Shown here in pieces: positions 23,851 to 35,401 of a DNA stretch of 64,000 bases. Source of the stretch: Hyalella azteca (Eukaryota; Arthropoda; Malacostraca; Amphipoda; Hyalellidae); the NCBI RefSeq assembly GCF_000764305.2, contig NW_025940754.1, forward strand, positions 310,001-374,000. The letters are read 5' to 3'. The position numbers were made by a program, and so were the translations under genes. Within the stretch, counting starts at the first letter, position 1; every line of letters begins with the position of its first letter. The notes beneath the pieces are model-generated. The model saw only the letters and a program-made list of their open reading frames with translations, did not search any database and was not told the origin of the DNA.

Positions 23851-24532
23851 TCGCGTATAATATAATTGTTAATCAGAGCTAATTATTTCGTGTGCAATTT
23901 GAGGATTGTTCTTCCATTGTCATGTCTAGCGAGACTGTATGTTTACAGGAAGGATATGTAATTTTTTCTAGGTTGCGTACAGTTTTGGCCGAATTAAAAT
24001 TAATGAAATATCCAAATTTTATATAACTTTAGCTTTAGAGTTACTGCAAATGTCAAATTTCACGACTACATGATCAAGCATTATAGAACCCAGTCTCATA
24101 ATCTTGCTATTTTTTTCTCAGCTTTGAAAGTTTGATTTCACTGTTTGGTTGCATGATTTTATCAAAATTTCCAAAACTTCTGACTTAATAATCACCTCCA
24201 TCGTTATATCTCATTTAAAAATAATACACGCGTGCCCCGATCATCCATGTACGTTATCAGAAGACGTTGTTCAAAATAAATGTAAGATAAATCACCAGCA
24301 AACTATTTTAACAAACAGCTATATACTTCCTATTCCAAAGAATTAAATTTGCATGCAAAATATTCAACTTATGAAAGGAGTTAGGAACGACTTGTGAACC
24401 GCTTTAATTATTGGCAGGGAATTATTCCTGTTTCATGTCCGAGCGTGGCATGCGTCAGGAATACCTGCGAAGGAAGTTTTCCTTACTCATATCAAATTTA
24501 AATATTATGCCAAATTACTCGATTTCAAAATC
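23851..24532. other. Non-coding spacer
   Basis: AT-rich unique sequence with no supported feature. Confidence 0.5.
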
Positions 24533-24653
24533 ACATACAGGACAGGGGCATGCCACTTTTTACATGCAGGACAGGGGCATGCCACTTTTTACATGCAGGA
24601 CAGGGGCATGCCACTTTTTACATGCAGGACAGGGGCATGCCACTTTTTACATG
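24533..24653. repeat. 29-bp tandem repeat, 4 near-perfect copies
   Basis: The unit ACAGGGGCATGCCACTTTTT followed by ACATGCAGG is repeated four times with almost no divergence, suggesting recent expansion. Open frames reading GQGHATFYMQDRG-like repeats are by-products. Confidence 0.95.
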
Positions 24654-25865
24654 TCCTACAAGTTTTTATCTCTAGCGAAGTATTAATCATAGACGAAAGT
24701 TTTGATAGCTGTGTTCATCAGCGTTTGAATCGGCGGGGCAGTTCTCCTGCGGCCGCAACCTATCTAATTTCACGGTTGACCGACGCTCTGGCGATATCCT
24801 CTTGATCAGCCGGACTTCTAATTGATTCTTGGGAATATGATACGTGCAATCGCTACTTTAACAGATAACAAACGGCCAAGATATTTGGTCGAACTATGCG
24901 CTGAAGAGAAGCTATTAGATTCTCAACAGCGGCCAATTTCACGCAGAATATCGATACAATCTCCGGCTTCATGTCTGACCAATGATCTCGTTCAAAGTCA
25001 GAGATTTTTAGAAATATTTTCAAATCTCATTAAAAGAGGACTTATCTGATAAAACTTCAAACTTCCTACTACCAGAAAAGTATGATTAGAATTGGTATCG
25101 TTGAATATTAAGAGTTCTATTGAATTGAATTTCAACAACCTAAAATGAATTACTCTTGGACTATTATAGTATTGCGGTCGAAGTCAACGTTTCAAGTTAT
25201 TCAAATTCGAAATGAAAGTCAACGGAATTTGATGATTATTTTCATTAAACCTTTTCCTACTAAATTAGTATCATTATATTTGCACAAAATACTACGATTA
25301 TCTCTTATTTAACTTTCAAATACTGCAAATATAACAATAACAGCAAAAAATCTAGTCCTAATTCACATTTCAGAAATTTTTAACATAAAATCAAATTAAC
25401 GGAATTATTTCAAAATCATTTGAAGGTGCTGACATAATTTTATTTTTTCGGTCAACACAGAAAAAGTCAGCAATTTGAGTATAGTAACAGGAATTTGAAT
25501 GAAATTCATTCAGAAATGCGAATGAAGTAGCTGCCTGTCATTGAGTTATTTAAATAAATGAATAACAGTCACTGATGGAACTGTCATAAGCTTTTCGAAC
25601 GTGCAATATCAACACAATGGCTAATTTTCAGTAGTAATTTCAGTTAATTGAAATAGAATAATGAATAATGAATTTATTGCTAAATTAGTATAAGGCAGGA
25701 ATAACAAGTGAAAGTTGAGAAATAATCAAAACGCAATAAGTATTTTATTACACCTTATTATTTGCTTTAGACAAATTCTCATTAATATTGAGAACATCAG
25801 CACAAACAAGATTCAATTATTCTGAAAGTTTTGTAACGAAAAACGATCTAAATATTTGTGATATC
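24654..25865. other. Non-coding spacer
   Basis: AT-rich unique sequence. The frame at 24,822-25,049 (75 codons) has no recognisable features. Confidence 0.5.
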
Positions 25866-26188
25866 CGCTCAGCCAGGACTCGAGTGTGCCGCTGAGTCAC
25901 TACTCCAGTACGCCGCTGAGCCTGGACTCGATTGAGCCGCTGAGTATGAACTCGCCTTTGCCGCTGAGACAGGATTCCTGTGAGCCACTGAGCCAGGACT
26001 CGATTGAGCCGCTGGGTTTGAACTCACGTGGGCCGCTGAGCCAGGACTTAAATGAGCCGCTGAGCCAAACCTCGAGTGAGCCACTGAGCCAGGGCTCGAG
26101 TGAACCGCTGAGCCAGGACTCGATTGAGCCGCTGAGTTTGAACTCACGTGGACCGCTGAGCCAGGACTCAAGTGAGCCGCTGAGTCCA
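25866..26188. repeat. 24-bp GC-rich tandem repeat, open on both strands
   Basis: About 13 copies of CCGCTGAGCCAGGACTCGAT followed by TGAG, alternating with a GTTTGAACTCACGTGG-containing variant. Because 24 is divisible by 3, frames stay open on the plus strand (25,886-26,257, PLSQDSIE-like octapeptides) and in two minus-strand frames (SSPGSAAH-like and ESWLSGSL-like octapeptides). Being open in three frames at once points to unit arithmetic, not selection for a protein. I do not call a gene, but a repetitive secreted or structural protein exon cannot be fully excluded. Confidence 0.93.
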
Positions 26189-27226
26189 TGCTGCTCCGCC
26201 CCGCAGGTTCTCAGCTGCACGGAAGCATCGGAGCGTAGACGTAACCGGTCTGTCTGAACGCGCCTTTGATCTATCAAAGGCGCCTTGCGAGTAGATCTTG
26301 AATCGATAAATATATAAGTGTATAAAAAAACGCGAAGAAATTCGTAAACAGTGACCACTTCAGAAATAAGAGGTTGCTAAATTCCGTATTAGAAAATATG
26401 ATGAAAATTCTTTTTGTTTACACGTTATCTTCTTTCATAACGGTAGACTTCCAGATCAGAAAATCTTGCATTTTCAATTAATAAAGATAAGAAGAAAGTT
26501 TAAGGGCTGAACCAAAAATTATACGTGGAGAGACTGTGAATATATATATTAAAATTTTATATCTGAAAACATTTTGAGTGCAAATTTCAACAAAGTCATG
26601 TACTATGAATCAAATTATACTTTCCCTCCAATAATAATGGGAATTGTTAAATCTAAATAAAGCACTATGGTTAAAATTTATACCATTTATCCCATTATTA
26701 CTGGGAATTTTTAAATTTAAACAATGCAAACAACTGTAGAAGTTACTAAGCAATTATTAGCGGCAACACTAGTAAAATATTTAAAACCCTTGTCAACACT
26801 TCACAGGATTAAGAATTGAGAGTAAACCTGTTGAGCTCAGACGCTCTACTGCTGCGTTTGGTCTGTGAAATACAAGTGAATAATTTTATAGTAAATTATG
26901 GCAGTTTATATGTAGACATTTGTGACAGTTCATATGTAGACATTTGTGACAGTTCATATGTCTAGAACACTGTACGTCTTGTCCGCAATTCTCTCAAGTA
27001 TCACATCAATTCCGAGTCACACCTCCACAGAAAAGAAACTGAGACCGTAATCACATTTTACCTCGAAAAACTTGCTGAAACTTTTCCTGGACCCGACGGA
27101 CTCTTGAGTTTCGTTGTTGAAACGGCGGGGCCTCCCACCACTTGGTATTCATTGGCCGGCATACATCGCTTGGTAATGGCACCGACGGGAGACTCTCGAA
27201 AAGAGTAATTGCATGGTAATGCATCC
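26189..27226. other. Non-coding spacer
   Basis: AT-rich unique sequence apart from the small 24-bp duplication at 26,906-26,962. An inverted pair of GCGCCTTTGAT and ATCAAAGGCGCC lies at 26,260-26,284. Confidence 0.5.
26906..26962. repeat. 24-bp repeat, ~2.4 copies
   Basis: TTCATATGTAGACATTTGTG followed by ACAG repeats head-to-tail with a diverged left copy and a partial right copy. Confidence 0.85.
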
Positions 27227-27357
27227 GGCCAAACATTGCATTATTGTTACCGCTTATCTTACGGCAACGTGAATGCATCTCAGTGATACATCAGGCCAAA
27301 CATTGCATTATTGTTACCGCTTATCTTACGGCAACGTGGATGCATCTCAGTGATGCA
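27227..27357. repeat. 67-bp direct tandem duplication
   Basis: A segment beginning GGCCAAACATTGCATTATTG at 27,227 is repeated at 27,294, a shift of exactly 67 bp, with only a few differences (GTGAATG against GTGGATG; GATACATCAG against GATGCA). The second copy ends at the single unresolved base at 27,358. Confidence 0.93.
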
Positions 27358-27358
27358 N

Positions 27359-27392
<34 letters not shown>

Positions 27393-27393
27393 C
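27358..27393. repeat. Single N followed by (TTA)n microsatellite
   Basis: An N at 27,358 is followed by about 11-12 TTA trinucleotides. The unresolved base at a microsatellite edge suggests an assembly patch, so repeat length and flank joining are uncertain. Confidence 0.95.
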
Positions 27394-28440
27394 ACTCTAC
27401 GAAGCATTTATCGTGGCGTCTGGTTCAAACGATCTTCAAGATTACGTCACACATAAGATTAATAGCAGGCGAAAAATAAATAGACACAAGAGATTGGAAC
27501 GGATAAGCTAAAGGAACACAATGCTATAAAAATATAGATGCCGTTGCGTGCTAAATTTTTCAGTTTGGTCCTCAGTTAAACTTCGCAATCAAAAAAAAAA
27601 GCAAAACACAATCGGCACTTCATCAGAATTAATGGACAATGAAACAATGTGAAATGTTCACATACCGACAGACTGGTCACTAATACTGTTGCTAATATTA
27701 AAGCTCGTGTAACATGTTTACAACGATTTTTCAACCTAGAAACTACGATATGATCAACTAGAGTTAATAGTTTTGACTCAAAACACGTTTATGGACAAAA
27801 AATCAGGCCATGGACGGTGCTAATTTGGTTTAAAGTATGCAGATTAACGCTCATTTATTGAGACACTAGTTATTAACACTGCCATTGAAGGGTTTAAGAT
27901 TATATTCAATTGAATCCCGTCAAAAACTTAAATGATCAATCTAAAATAAAATTACTCTCGCTGACAACGTTGGTCAAGGAACGACTCACATCATGCCTCA
28001 GCATCGGCACCGGATGAGTTTCTATTATTCAGACTTCGATTATCTGGGCAACTAGATATCCAATTCTCACTCATTCCCTGGACGTTCGCACGAATTTGCG
28101 AAATTAGAGCCGCATTAAAGGTGGCCACCGCCATCCTTTCGACGGCCAACTATTAACAGCCTGTGATAATCAATATGATCTCTATAGAAGATGATTCGGG
28201 CCCGCTCGCCTTATTGGCCTTGGCTACTTCGTGAGAGTGTGTGATTGAAGCAGAGACCTGCATGGTGATTGGCTAAGCAAACACACCTGATGAGTCCAAT
28301 GCAGCTCCGGCAATCAAGTTTGGGCTGGTTGTGCCACGAGTTGCTCCAGGGTTGTGTCCTGAGTTGCTCCAGGGTTGTGCCCTTGACCTCATGCTTAAAG
28401 CTTGGTTGATAGCTCGGCTCATGGTTGAGATGCACGAGGC
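27394..28440. other. Non-coding spacer
   Basis: Unique sequence. It includes a short direct repeat, GAGTTGCTCCAGGGTTGTG, at about 28,338 and 28,360. CTGATGAGTCC at about 28,287 resembles a hammerhead core but lacks the rest of the motif. Confidence 0.5.
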
Positions 28441-28632
28441 AAACAACGTTGAAATACGTTGAATTATTGTTTATTCAACCAAACAACGTTGAATTATTGT
28501 TTATTCAACCAAACAACGTTGAATTATTGTTTCTTCAACCAAACAACATCGAATTGTTGTTTATTCAACCAAACGACGTTAAACTATTGTTTATTCAATC
28601 ACACAACGTTGGATTCAACGTTTATCCAACTT
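28441..28632. repeat. 30-bp tandem repeat (CAACGTTGAATTATTGTTTA)
   Basis: About six copies of CAACGTTGAATTATTGTTTA followed by TTCAACCAAA. Each unit contains the palindrome CAACGTTG and a TTGAA...TTCAA inverted pair, so every unit could form a small hairpin. The 30-bp period keeps two plus-strand frames open. They are repeat by-products. Confidence 0.93.
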
Positions 28633-29078
28633 CAAATGTCTATTGGGAAAAAGTTGTTAGATCGTTCATTGTGTGCTAGTAGGTTAGTTTCTAACTGTTT
28701 GGTTGCACTGGCTTATCAATCTGTCCATTGCATACTTCAACATACATTTTACTAAGATGTTAAGATGTTAAAGACAGTTACACACACAATCAATATCTGC
28801 ACAACACTGCTCCTCCTACCTGCCATAAAATCAGAGAGTAAATTATTCAAATATTAAATTATTTTACGTCCTTCCGTGATGCTCCGCCCGAAGTCTGTCC
28901 CTGACAAGTAGCCGGGAGCACGAGAATACCTCGAATTTTCATATATGTAGCATTACGCTCGTGCCACTACTGGACCTTATACACAGGCACCGTTCACCTC
29001 GGTAGATGTTTTTCTCGTTATCCCTCACGTACTTGATCTCTCTCTTGCTTTATCCAAACTTGGCACCTGTATTTCTCT
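28633..29078. other. Non-coding spacer
   Basis: Unique sequence with no supported feature. Confidence 0.5.
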
Positions 29079-29326
29079 CAACCGAACTGCCCAAGTTCAA
29101 CTGCCCTCCCCCACTCAACCGAGTTCAACTGCCCTCCCCCACTCAACCGAGTTCAACTGCACTCCCCCACGCAACCGAGTCTAACTGCCCTCCCCCACTC
29201 TACCGAACTCAACTGCCCTCCCTCACTCAACCGAGTTCAACTGCATGCCCTCCCCCACTCAACCGAAGTCGATTGCCCTCCTCCACTCAACCGAACTCGA
29301 CTGCCCTCCCTCACGCAACCAAACTT
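29079..29326. repeat. 28-bp pyrimidine-rich tandem repeat
   Basis: About nine copies of TTCAACTGCCCTCCCCCACT followed by CAACCGAG, with small substitutions and one short insertion (GCATGCCC) around 29,243. A 151-codon plus-strand frame that crosses it is Pro/Ser/Leu-rich because of the repeat. Confidence 0.94.
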
Positions 29327-30742
29327 GGTTGTGACGGCTGTCTAAGTGGCAGTGTACAAACGCAGGCTCGGTATTCAACTGACCGTATTCAACTGACCAG
29401 TAACTCTGCCCAAAAGCTGCCACGTCTTTGCTATTTCATTTCACGTTATTCATCAACTTAGCTGTGTTGAAGCATTGAATTTCTCACATATTTCCGAGCT
29501 ACGCTTGCCAGTGTCTTAACTATGAGGGTATTTCTTTTATTTTGTCTTTACCTTGATATCTTGTTATTGAATTTGTTCTTAAAATTTATTTTTTTTATGT
29601 TGTTTAAATTTTACTTGTAAATCTTTCATTGATAATTATTAACCCTTGGTTTCTAGCTGGCAGTTTCATGCTTGATACTTTCAGCGGTAATATTTCTTAC
29701 AGTAATCTTCACTTGCAAATAAATATAGTAATACATAAATATAAATAAAAATTTAGTGGTATAAGTTCAGTAAAACTTCTGTTAATAATATTGCATCGAT
29801 AAATAATGCTTGTCTGTATCTCCTTGAAAATATCATCAATGTTAAAAATAACAACCAGGATGTTTGAGTTTAATTTCTCTTCATGAAGTCTGTTGAGCGA
29901 TCCACAATGGAAAGATTATATACAAATGAATATAATAAATATGAATATTATTTGCTTCGTCGCAGACGTAACGATGCGAAGCGCAGCTGTCCGCTGTCAG
30001 CCGAGTGCTCCTACAGCCCTCGATCGCTGCCACTCGAACGAATCAAGCGTCGTGATTGGTTGGACGACGGCCAATCAAAATCAGCGACACCAAATAAGAG
30101 GTTTTATATTTTTTAATTCATGCAAAGAATGATATCATTATTATCGTTGAAAATCCTGTTGAAGTATTCAAGTACGGTGACGCGAGTGTCAATTATATAC
30201 TTCAGTCACCGCAGCTGCACTGCGAGATGCGGGAACGAAAGCATCAAATAAATCGTTGCAACAGTAGAGCAAAGACTGATGCTTTAGTCATCAGATACTA
30301 AAATGTCAGAATTATTTCAGAATTACTTAACAGATTTATGTCAGAAAATTTATTCAACGCCGACGAGCTTTGAAATATATCAACTCGGGTTTTGAAAATT
30401 GCACAAATAGCATTCTGTACGTGGGAAATAACATTCACTTTCGTTTATAACAAAAATGCTTTTCTTGATTGCTGATTCACATGGATGATCAATATTAACG
30501 TGAACGTCTTGATTATCCCAAAAATTAGTCGGTGCTGACAATTTGATTGTACCACAATTTTGAGGTACCACAAGCGCCACGAGACTGTAAGTTAAACACG
30601 CATAGTCCATCCACCTGATCTCTGCAACGCACGGCGGGAGCGATCATGGAAGGATTCATCTGTCTCGGCAATCGGGCTCACGCTTGGTCGCACATCAAGG
30701 CATCCAATACTGATGAATCTCTGCCATTTACATCGCGTGGTT

Positions 30743-30791
30743 ATTGATGGCTGCTCATCAGTGTGATCTTAGTGTAATCTCAGCCATCAAT
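30743..30791. repeat. Inverted repeat, 11-bp perfect stem
   Basis: ATTGATGGCTG at 30,743-30,753 pairs with CAGCCATCAAT at 30,781-30,791, with a 27-base loop. It may be a chance stem. No terminator or RNA gene context is apparent. Confidence 0.6.
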
Positions 30792-31376
30792 CAAAGATTC
30801 CTTCACATGGAATATAAAGAATGCAACTTTACGATAGAGTTAGGGAGATCTTTCAGTGGTCCAAATACAGCTTGTCGTCGCGGTCATCATCAATTGGTCT
30901 AGACTATGATAAGATAAATGGATTGAACAACGACCAGGTATGGAATGTACAGTAAGCGCAGGTTGTACGCCTGGTAATTTGCTATAGAGACATGATAGTT
31001 ATTCATAACAGGAGACTCATTTCCATCAGTGATAAGACACCACGTATTTATGGAATAAGACGCTGGTGAGTGAGATACTAAACGTTATGGTTCAACCAAA
31101 ATTACAATGATATGCTAAACGAGTTCTTCTGAAGTCTTCTCGATTATTTTGAAAAGACAGTTTTCTTAGTAAGTCAAACCAATAAGCACTTGAACACTAA
31201 GATGACTACAAACCTTTAAACTTGAAGGCGATCGTAGCTGAGAGACGGACATGAATGATTGAATGATAACGTATTTACTGGAAAGACCACAAGCTTCAGT
31301 TCCGCTCAGATTCTTCCTAAACTAGAGCGGCTGTAGATGACAGTTACTTAGACGTCCCGTCCGTTCAAAGAAGTCA

Positions 31377-31410
31377 CCGCTCCACTGAACGGATGTGTTC
31401 AGTGGAGCGG
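31377..31410. repeat. Perfect 14-bp hairpin
   Basis: CCGCTCCACTGAAC at 31,377-31,390 and its exact reverse complement at 31,397-31,410 flank a 6-base loop (GGATGT). The stem is GC-rich against an AT-rich background. It could be a small foldback remnant or a replication-error palindrome. Confidence 0.85.
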
Positions 31411-31549
31411 CCTACCAACGTTAGCTTTTTCCAATAAATATTCAGTTGAATATAGTTGGTCAGAGGGCGGCCATAGAATTTTCAGCTGTCAGTTGACACT
31501 GAAGGAGCTAGACGTTTCAAGACGAATATGATTTGGGCACTGGTTGTTA

Positions 31550-32075
31550 GATCGTCACTTGATTATGATTACTACTGGTTTATTGGTTATGATTGGTTTA
31601 TTGATTATCGTTGTTTTATTATCACTGGTTTATCAATGGTTTATTAATGATAATAAAATTAATAGTTATAATAATGATAATAATAATTGTAATAATAAAA
31701 GAATAATAGTAATATTAATGAAAACCAGAAACTGCCGCGCAGAGCTGGCTGGGCCATCTTGCCCTGATTGAATATTTTAATTGATTACTAGTGGCTTATA
31801 GATTATAAATGGTTTATTGATTATCACTTGTTGATGATTGTTGCTGGTTTATTGATTATTGCTGGCTTATTGATTATTGTCAGTTGATTGATCATTTTTA
31901 CTTTATCTATTATTGTTATTTTATTGATTATTAATAATGCATTGATTATTGTTAGTTTATTGATCATTGCTACTTTATTGGATATTTTTAGTTATTGATT
32001 ATTGTTAGTTTATTGATTATTATTAGTTTATAGATTACTGTTAGTTTACTGATTATTGGTAATTTATTGATTATT
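31550..32075. repeat. Degenerate AT-rich tandem repeat (GTTTATTGATTATT)
   Basis: Many diverged units of about 16-24 bp share GTTTATTGATTATTGTTA. Copies are clearest at 31,540-31,640 and 31,840-32,075, with a poorly repeated A/T-rich middle. The 75-codon frame at 31,544-31,771 is a repeat by-product. Confidence 0.8.
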
Positions 32076-32387
32076 ATTATTCTTTCCATATTAATCTTCG
32101 AGTCAAGAGAAATGAAGCTCATTTTCAAATAGGAAAAAATTCATTAGTTTTGCGTTTATTGTTGTATTGGTCTCAGATCTGAGCTTTATACTTCGTAGTT
32201 GCACTGTGGGGAATTCGTTCAATAATATCAGAAATTGCACTTTATTTTGAAAATCTTTAAATCACTAACAATTTTGGGGATTTTATAAAAAACTGTGCAA
32301 TTTTAACATCTTTTTCTGTATGTATTACTCCCTCGTTGCCAACTAATCCTTGTCCAGAAAAATCATTTTCTATCTAATTATCATACA
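32076..32387. other. AT-rich spacer up to hAT insertion
   Basis: Unique sequence. The last 8 bases (ATCATACA, 32,380-32,387) are the left copy of the target-site duplication of the following element. Confidence 0.6.
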
Positions 32388-33219
32388 CAGAGCTGGGCAG
32401 CGCTACTTTGAAATGTAGCGGCCGCTACCGCTACCGCTACACCCACTAGATTGTAGCGAGCGCTGCCGCTACCGCTACAGTAAAATGTAGCGCCGCTACA
32501 TTAGCCGCTACAATGGCCAAAATAATTGGAAATCTCTAAATATTTATTGTTCTGCTATTGGGATTTACTCATAAACATTTAATGATAATAAAACATTTTC
32601 AAAAAATATCAATACAACTTTATTGCAATTAACCTAACCGAACTAGTATGGGTTACCCCAGGATTAGATACAGTAAATAGAAGTTACAGTTATTTTTATG
32701 TTTTACCTTCCTTACATGGATGTCTACTTTAATCTACCAATCTCAAAAATTATCCACATATACATATAAAAAATCAGTCTTTTATTTGTATATACATGTG
32801 GATTATTTTTGATATTGGTAGATTAAAGTAGACATCCATGTAGGGAAGGTGAAACATAAAAATAACTGTGTAAAAATAACTGTAAGCAAACTGAAACATG
32901 GAAAAATACCTGTAAGTTGTAACTGGTAACAACTTAAGTAACAACTAACATGTTGACACTAGTAACAGGCTGAGGTTGACAATATCACACCGAAATCTTT
33001 CGTACAGTTTTATTCCGTAATCTATATTATGTATGTAACATGCTGGTTTTTAAATAATATTTAATACTATTAAGTAAAATCTAAAGGCTTTATCTATAAA
33101 TGTAGCGGTAGCGCTGTAGCGTGCGCTACCGCTACCGCTACATTGCCTTAAATGTAGCGCCGCTACCGCTACTGAAAATGTAGCGGCCGCTACATATAGC
33201 GCGCCACTGTCCACCTCTG
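32388..33219. mobile_element. Non-autonomous hAT-type foldback element (MITE), 832 bp
   Basis: The left end reads CAGAGCTGGGCAGCGCTAC. The right end, reverse-complemented, reads CAGAGGTGGACAGTGGCGCG. Both sides are flanked by the same 8 bp, ATCATACA (32,380-32,387 and 33,220-33,227). An 8-bp duplication and CAGNGNTGG-type ends are hallmarks of the hAT superfamily. Subterminal regions at both ends are packed with GTAGCGGTAGCGG and GCCGCTAC motifs in inverted orientation (32,405-32,515 and 33,099-33,195). The centre holds a second inverted repeat with arms of about 85 bp (about 32,686-32,769 and 32,781-32,869). There is no transposase frame, so mobilisation would need an enzyme supplied elsewhere. 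The intact duplication suggests a relatively recent insertion. Confidence 0.93.
32686..32869. repeat. Long inner palindrome of the hAT-type element
   Basis: The left arm runs from ACAGTTATTTTTATG through ACATGGATGTCTACTTTAAT to CCACATATACAT. The right arm is its reverse complement with a few mismatches, ending CATAAAAATAACTGT. The spacer is about 11 bases. The stem is far longer than needed for transposition, and a transcript would form a near-continuous duplex of about 80 bp. Confidence 0.9.
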
Positions 33220-33227
33220 ATCATACA

Positions 33228-35401
33228 TTATAACTAATTGTCATAGTTATAGCTAGTCGCTGAATCCATACAGTTCTTCCGATACTTATTTATTCACAAA
33301 ATGAATGTCTGATTCAAATTACTTTAAAAAATTCACTGTAAATGTTTCATTTTTATCATTTACTTGATGCAGGAAAATTATGAATGAATAACTGACCACA
33401 AACAACACATATGATTTCCATCCTATTACTGATCACATTAAACAAATATAATAAATTACTGACATGAAGCAACACATATATATAATTGCTACCTCATTAC
33501 TGAACACGTGCAACTCATCTAACTATTGGGCTCATGCAAAGAAACGTACGACGTCGTTTGCAATATGAAACTCTGTGATGCATTTCAGAGTCGCTTCTTA
33601 ATCAAGGATTTTCTCAGGCTTTATGGTGAGATGAGTTCGGTCGGGCAGGCTTAAACTGATTACGTAAGTCATAATTTGCAAGCAGAACTGAGCCTTATTA
33701 GAGCAGGCGAGCGAACAACTATCTCACTCATGGCAACGAAACTGCAGTAAGCTTAACTACTAACCTGCCGATTGTTCCGGCGCACGTTAACCTGGGATGT
33801 GGTCGTTTGGAAGGCAGTGAATAGCTTCATATTGCCTAATGTGACTTTCAATGATCCATGATAAATTTATTTCTAACATTATTAAAAAATTTTTTGCCTA
33901 GTTTATCATACCACCTTGTAGAGTTTTTCCCTTGTTATTTGAGTTGGTGTTATAGTCCTTTCAAGAATAAATTTATTCATTACCACTGCTTCTATTTCTA
34001 ATAAAAAAATACTATTACTCGACCTTCAACGTCCGGACACACGAATGAAACTATCGACGCGACCTTGCAGCCTACAAATTATTTTTACGGCTCTTTTGGT
34101 TAAACCAAGAAAATTCAATATCCATTCTAAAAACAGTGCGGCACAACCTGTCCTCGAAAGAGACTCGTCAATGCGCCTTATAATTTTTTCGCTAGCTTCT
34201 TCGACGCAGTAAAACCTAAGTCTTTGTTACTTCTACGGACGCCGTTGCATAATCTTGAAAGCATTTTCAATTCATTTGTTGGTAAAAGCTTCTTAGAGCG
34301 AATTTAATGGTGCTTGGCACTTAGTGAGAATCACTCGACGACGGCTTACCACATCCGCCATTAAATTCACGTCAACTTATTTGTTCGATAGTTGTATATT
34401 CAATAGATTCTCTGCTCCCTGACGGGCATAAATTTAGACCTCGACTTTGCGACTTCCATGAATACGAAATTACTTCTGACCCATGACTCGTGGCCTAATT
34501 TCCTAGCTTTTTCGATTGAATGCGAAGTCATCGATCGGAACCTCGACTCAAAGCCGGTACACTTCCGCTCTCTCGCAACTCTAAGAGTCGAGAGCAGCAG
34601 CATTTCCGAGCATGTTTTAATTCTTAATGAGCAGCTGCGGCTCTCCTAATGGAATACATGAACACAATTTCATCGGCAGTTCCAACGGAGGTATATAGCT
34701 ATCACATAAATTGAATAGTACATAATAATGGAGGAAATTTAAGCCACATGTAAAGCATAAAGATCCTTGAAGTTCTTTATAAAATAATAATAGTTTTAAC
34801 ACATCTGATGCAGCCATAAAAAACTAATTTTAAACCAAATCCTCAATCAAGACGCATCTTATGTAATTAACTGATAAAAGAAAAATGGCGTTTTTTTCTT
34901 ATTTCTTGTCATGAATATAAAAATCAAAGTTTGTTATTATAATTTGTCTTTCTTTAATTTGTGCAGAATTAAATTAGATTCACCAAGATTGGAACACATA
35001 GTGAGTTCCTTACTGCAAATTAATTTCAGAAGCTGCAGCAGATTTTTCCATGAACCTTTGAATTTCCCTTTTAAAATTTTTTTTGTTTGTAGTGCAGTCT
35101 CTTTCTCAATTTCATCGTACCAAGAGGGAGAAAAACTATAAAAAGGTTCTGTTACAAAGAGTGAGAAATATTGTAAGACATTTATGTCTTAACTTACATT
35201 GACGTGGAGGTAAAATTTGCCTGTTAATTGTGACTGCTGCCCACGAGGCACAACAAATATGTAAAGAACTGGAAAACTTATGTAGCCTATTTGCCGGGAA
35301 CTTTGTCCCGATAACCGTTAAAAAAATTTCCGGTAATCGAAAACAAAAGGCTTGGTTAGCTAATAATTGGTGACGTGACTGACGTCTTAATTGGCTATTT
35401 T
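33228..35401. other. AT-rich non-coding spacer
   Basis: Unique sequence. A weak ~64-bp degenerate duplication (ACTGACC/ACTGACA, CAACACATAT, ATTACTGA motifs) lies at about 33,393-33,520. Frames at 34,400-35,141 are short and overlap on both strands without family resemblance. Confidence 0.5.

Larger units (their letters stand above)
29327..31549. other. Non-coding spacer with two small hairpins
   Basis: Mostly AT-rich unique sequence. Short frames such as 29,883-30,116 and 30,380-30,610 show no family resemblance. The hairpins at 30,743-30,791 and 31,377-31,410 are listed separately. Confidence 0.5.

Noticed and set aside
28287..28330. CTGATGAGTCC, resembling the hammerhead ribozyme core
   Set aside because: The required GAAA box and a closing stem do not follow, and no cleavage-site stem is visible.
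28441..28632. 30-bp repeat considered as a CRISPR array
   Set aside because: Repeats are directly contiguous with no unique spacers, and the genome is eukaryotic in character.
29006..29461. 151-codon Pro/Ser-rich plus-strand frame
   Set aside because: Its body is the 28-bp minisatellite, and the flanking residues have no family resemblance.
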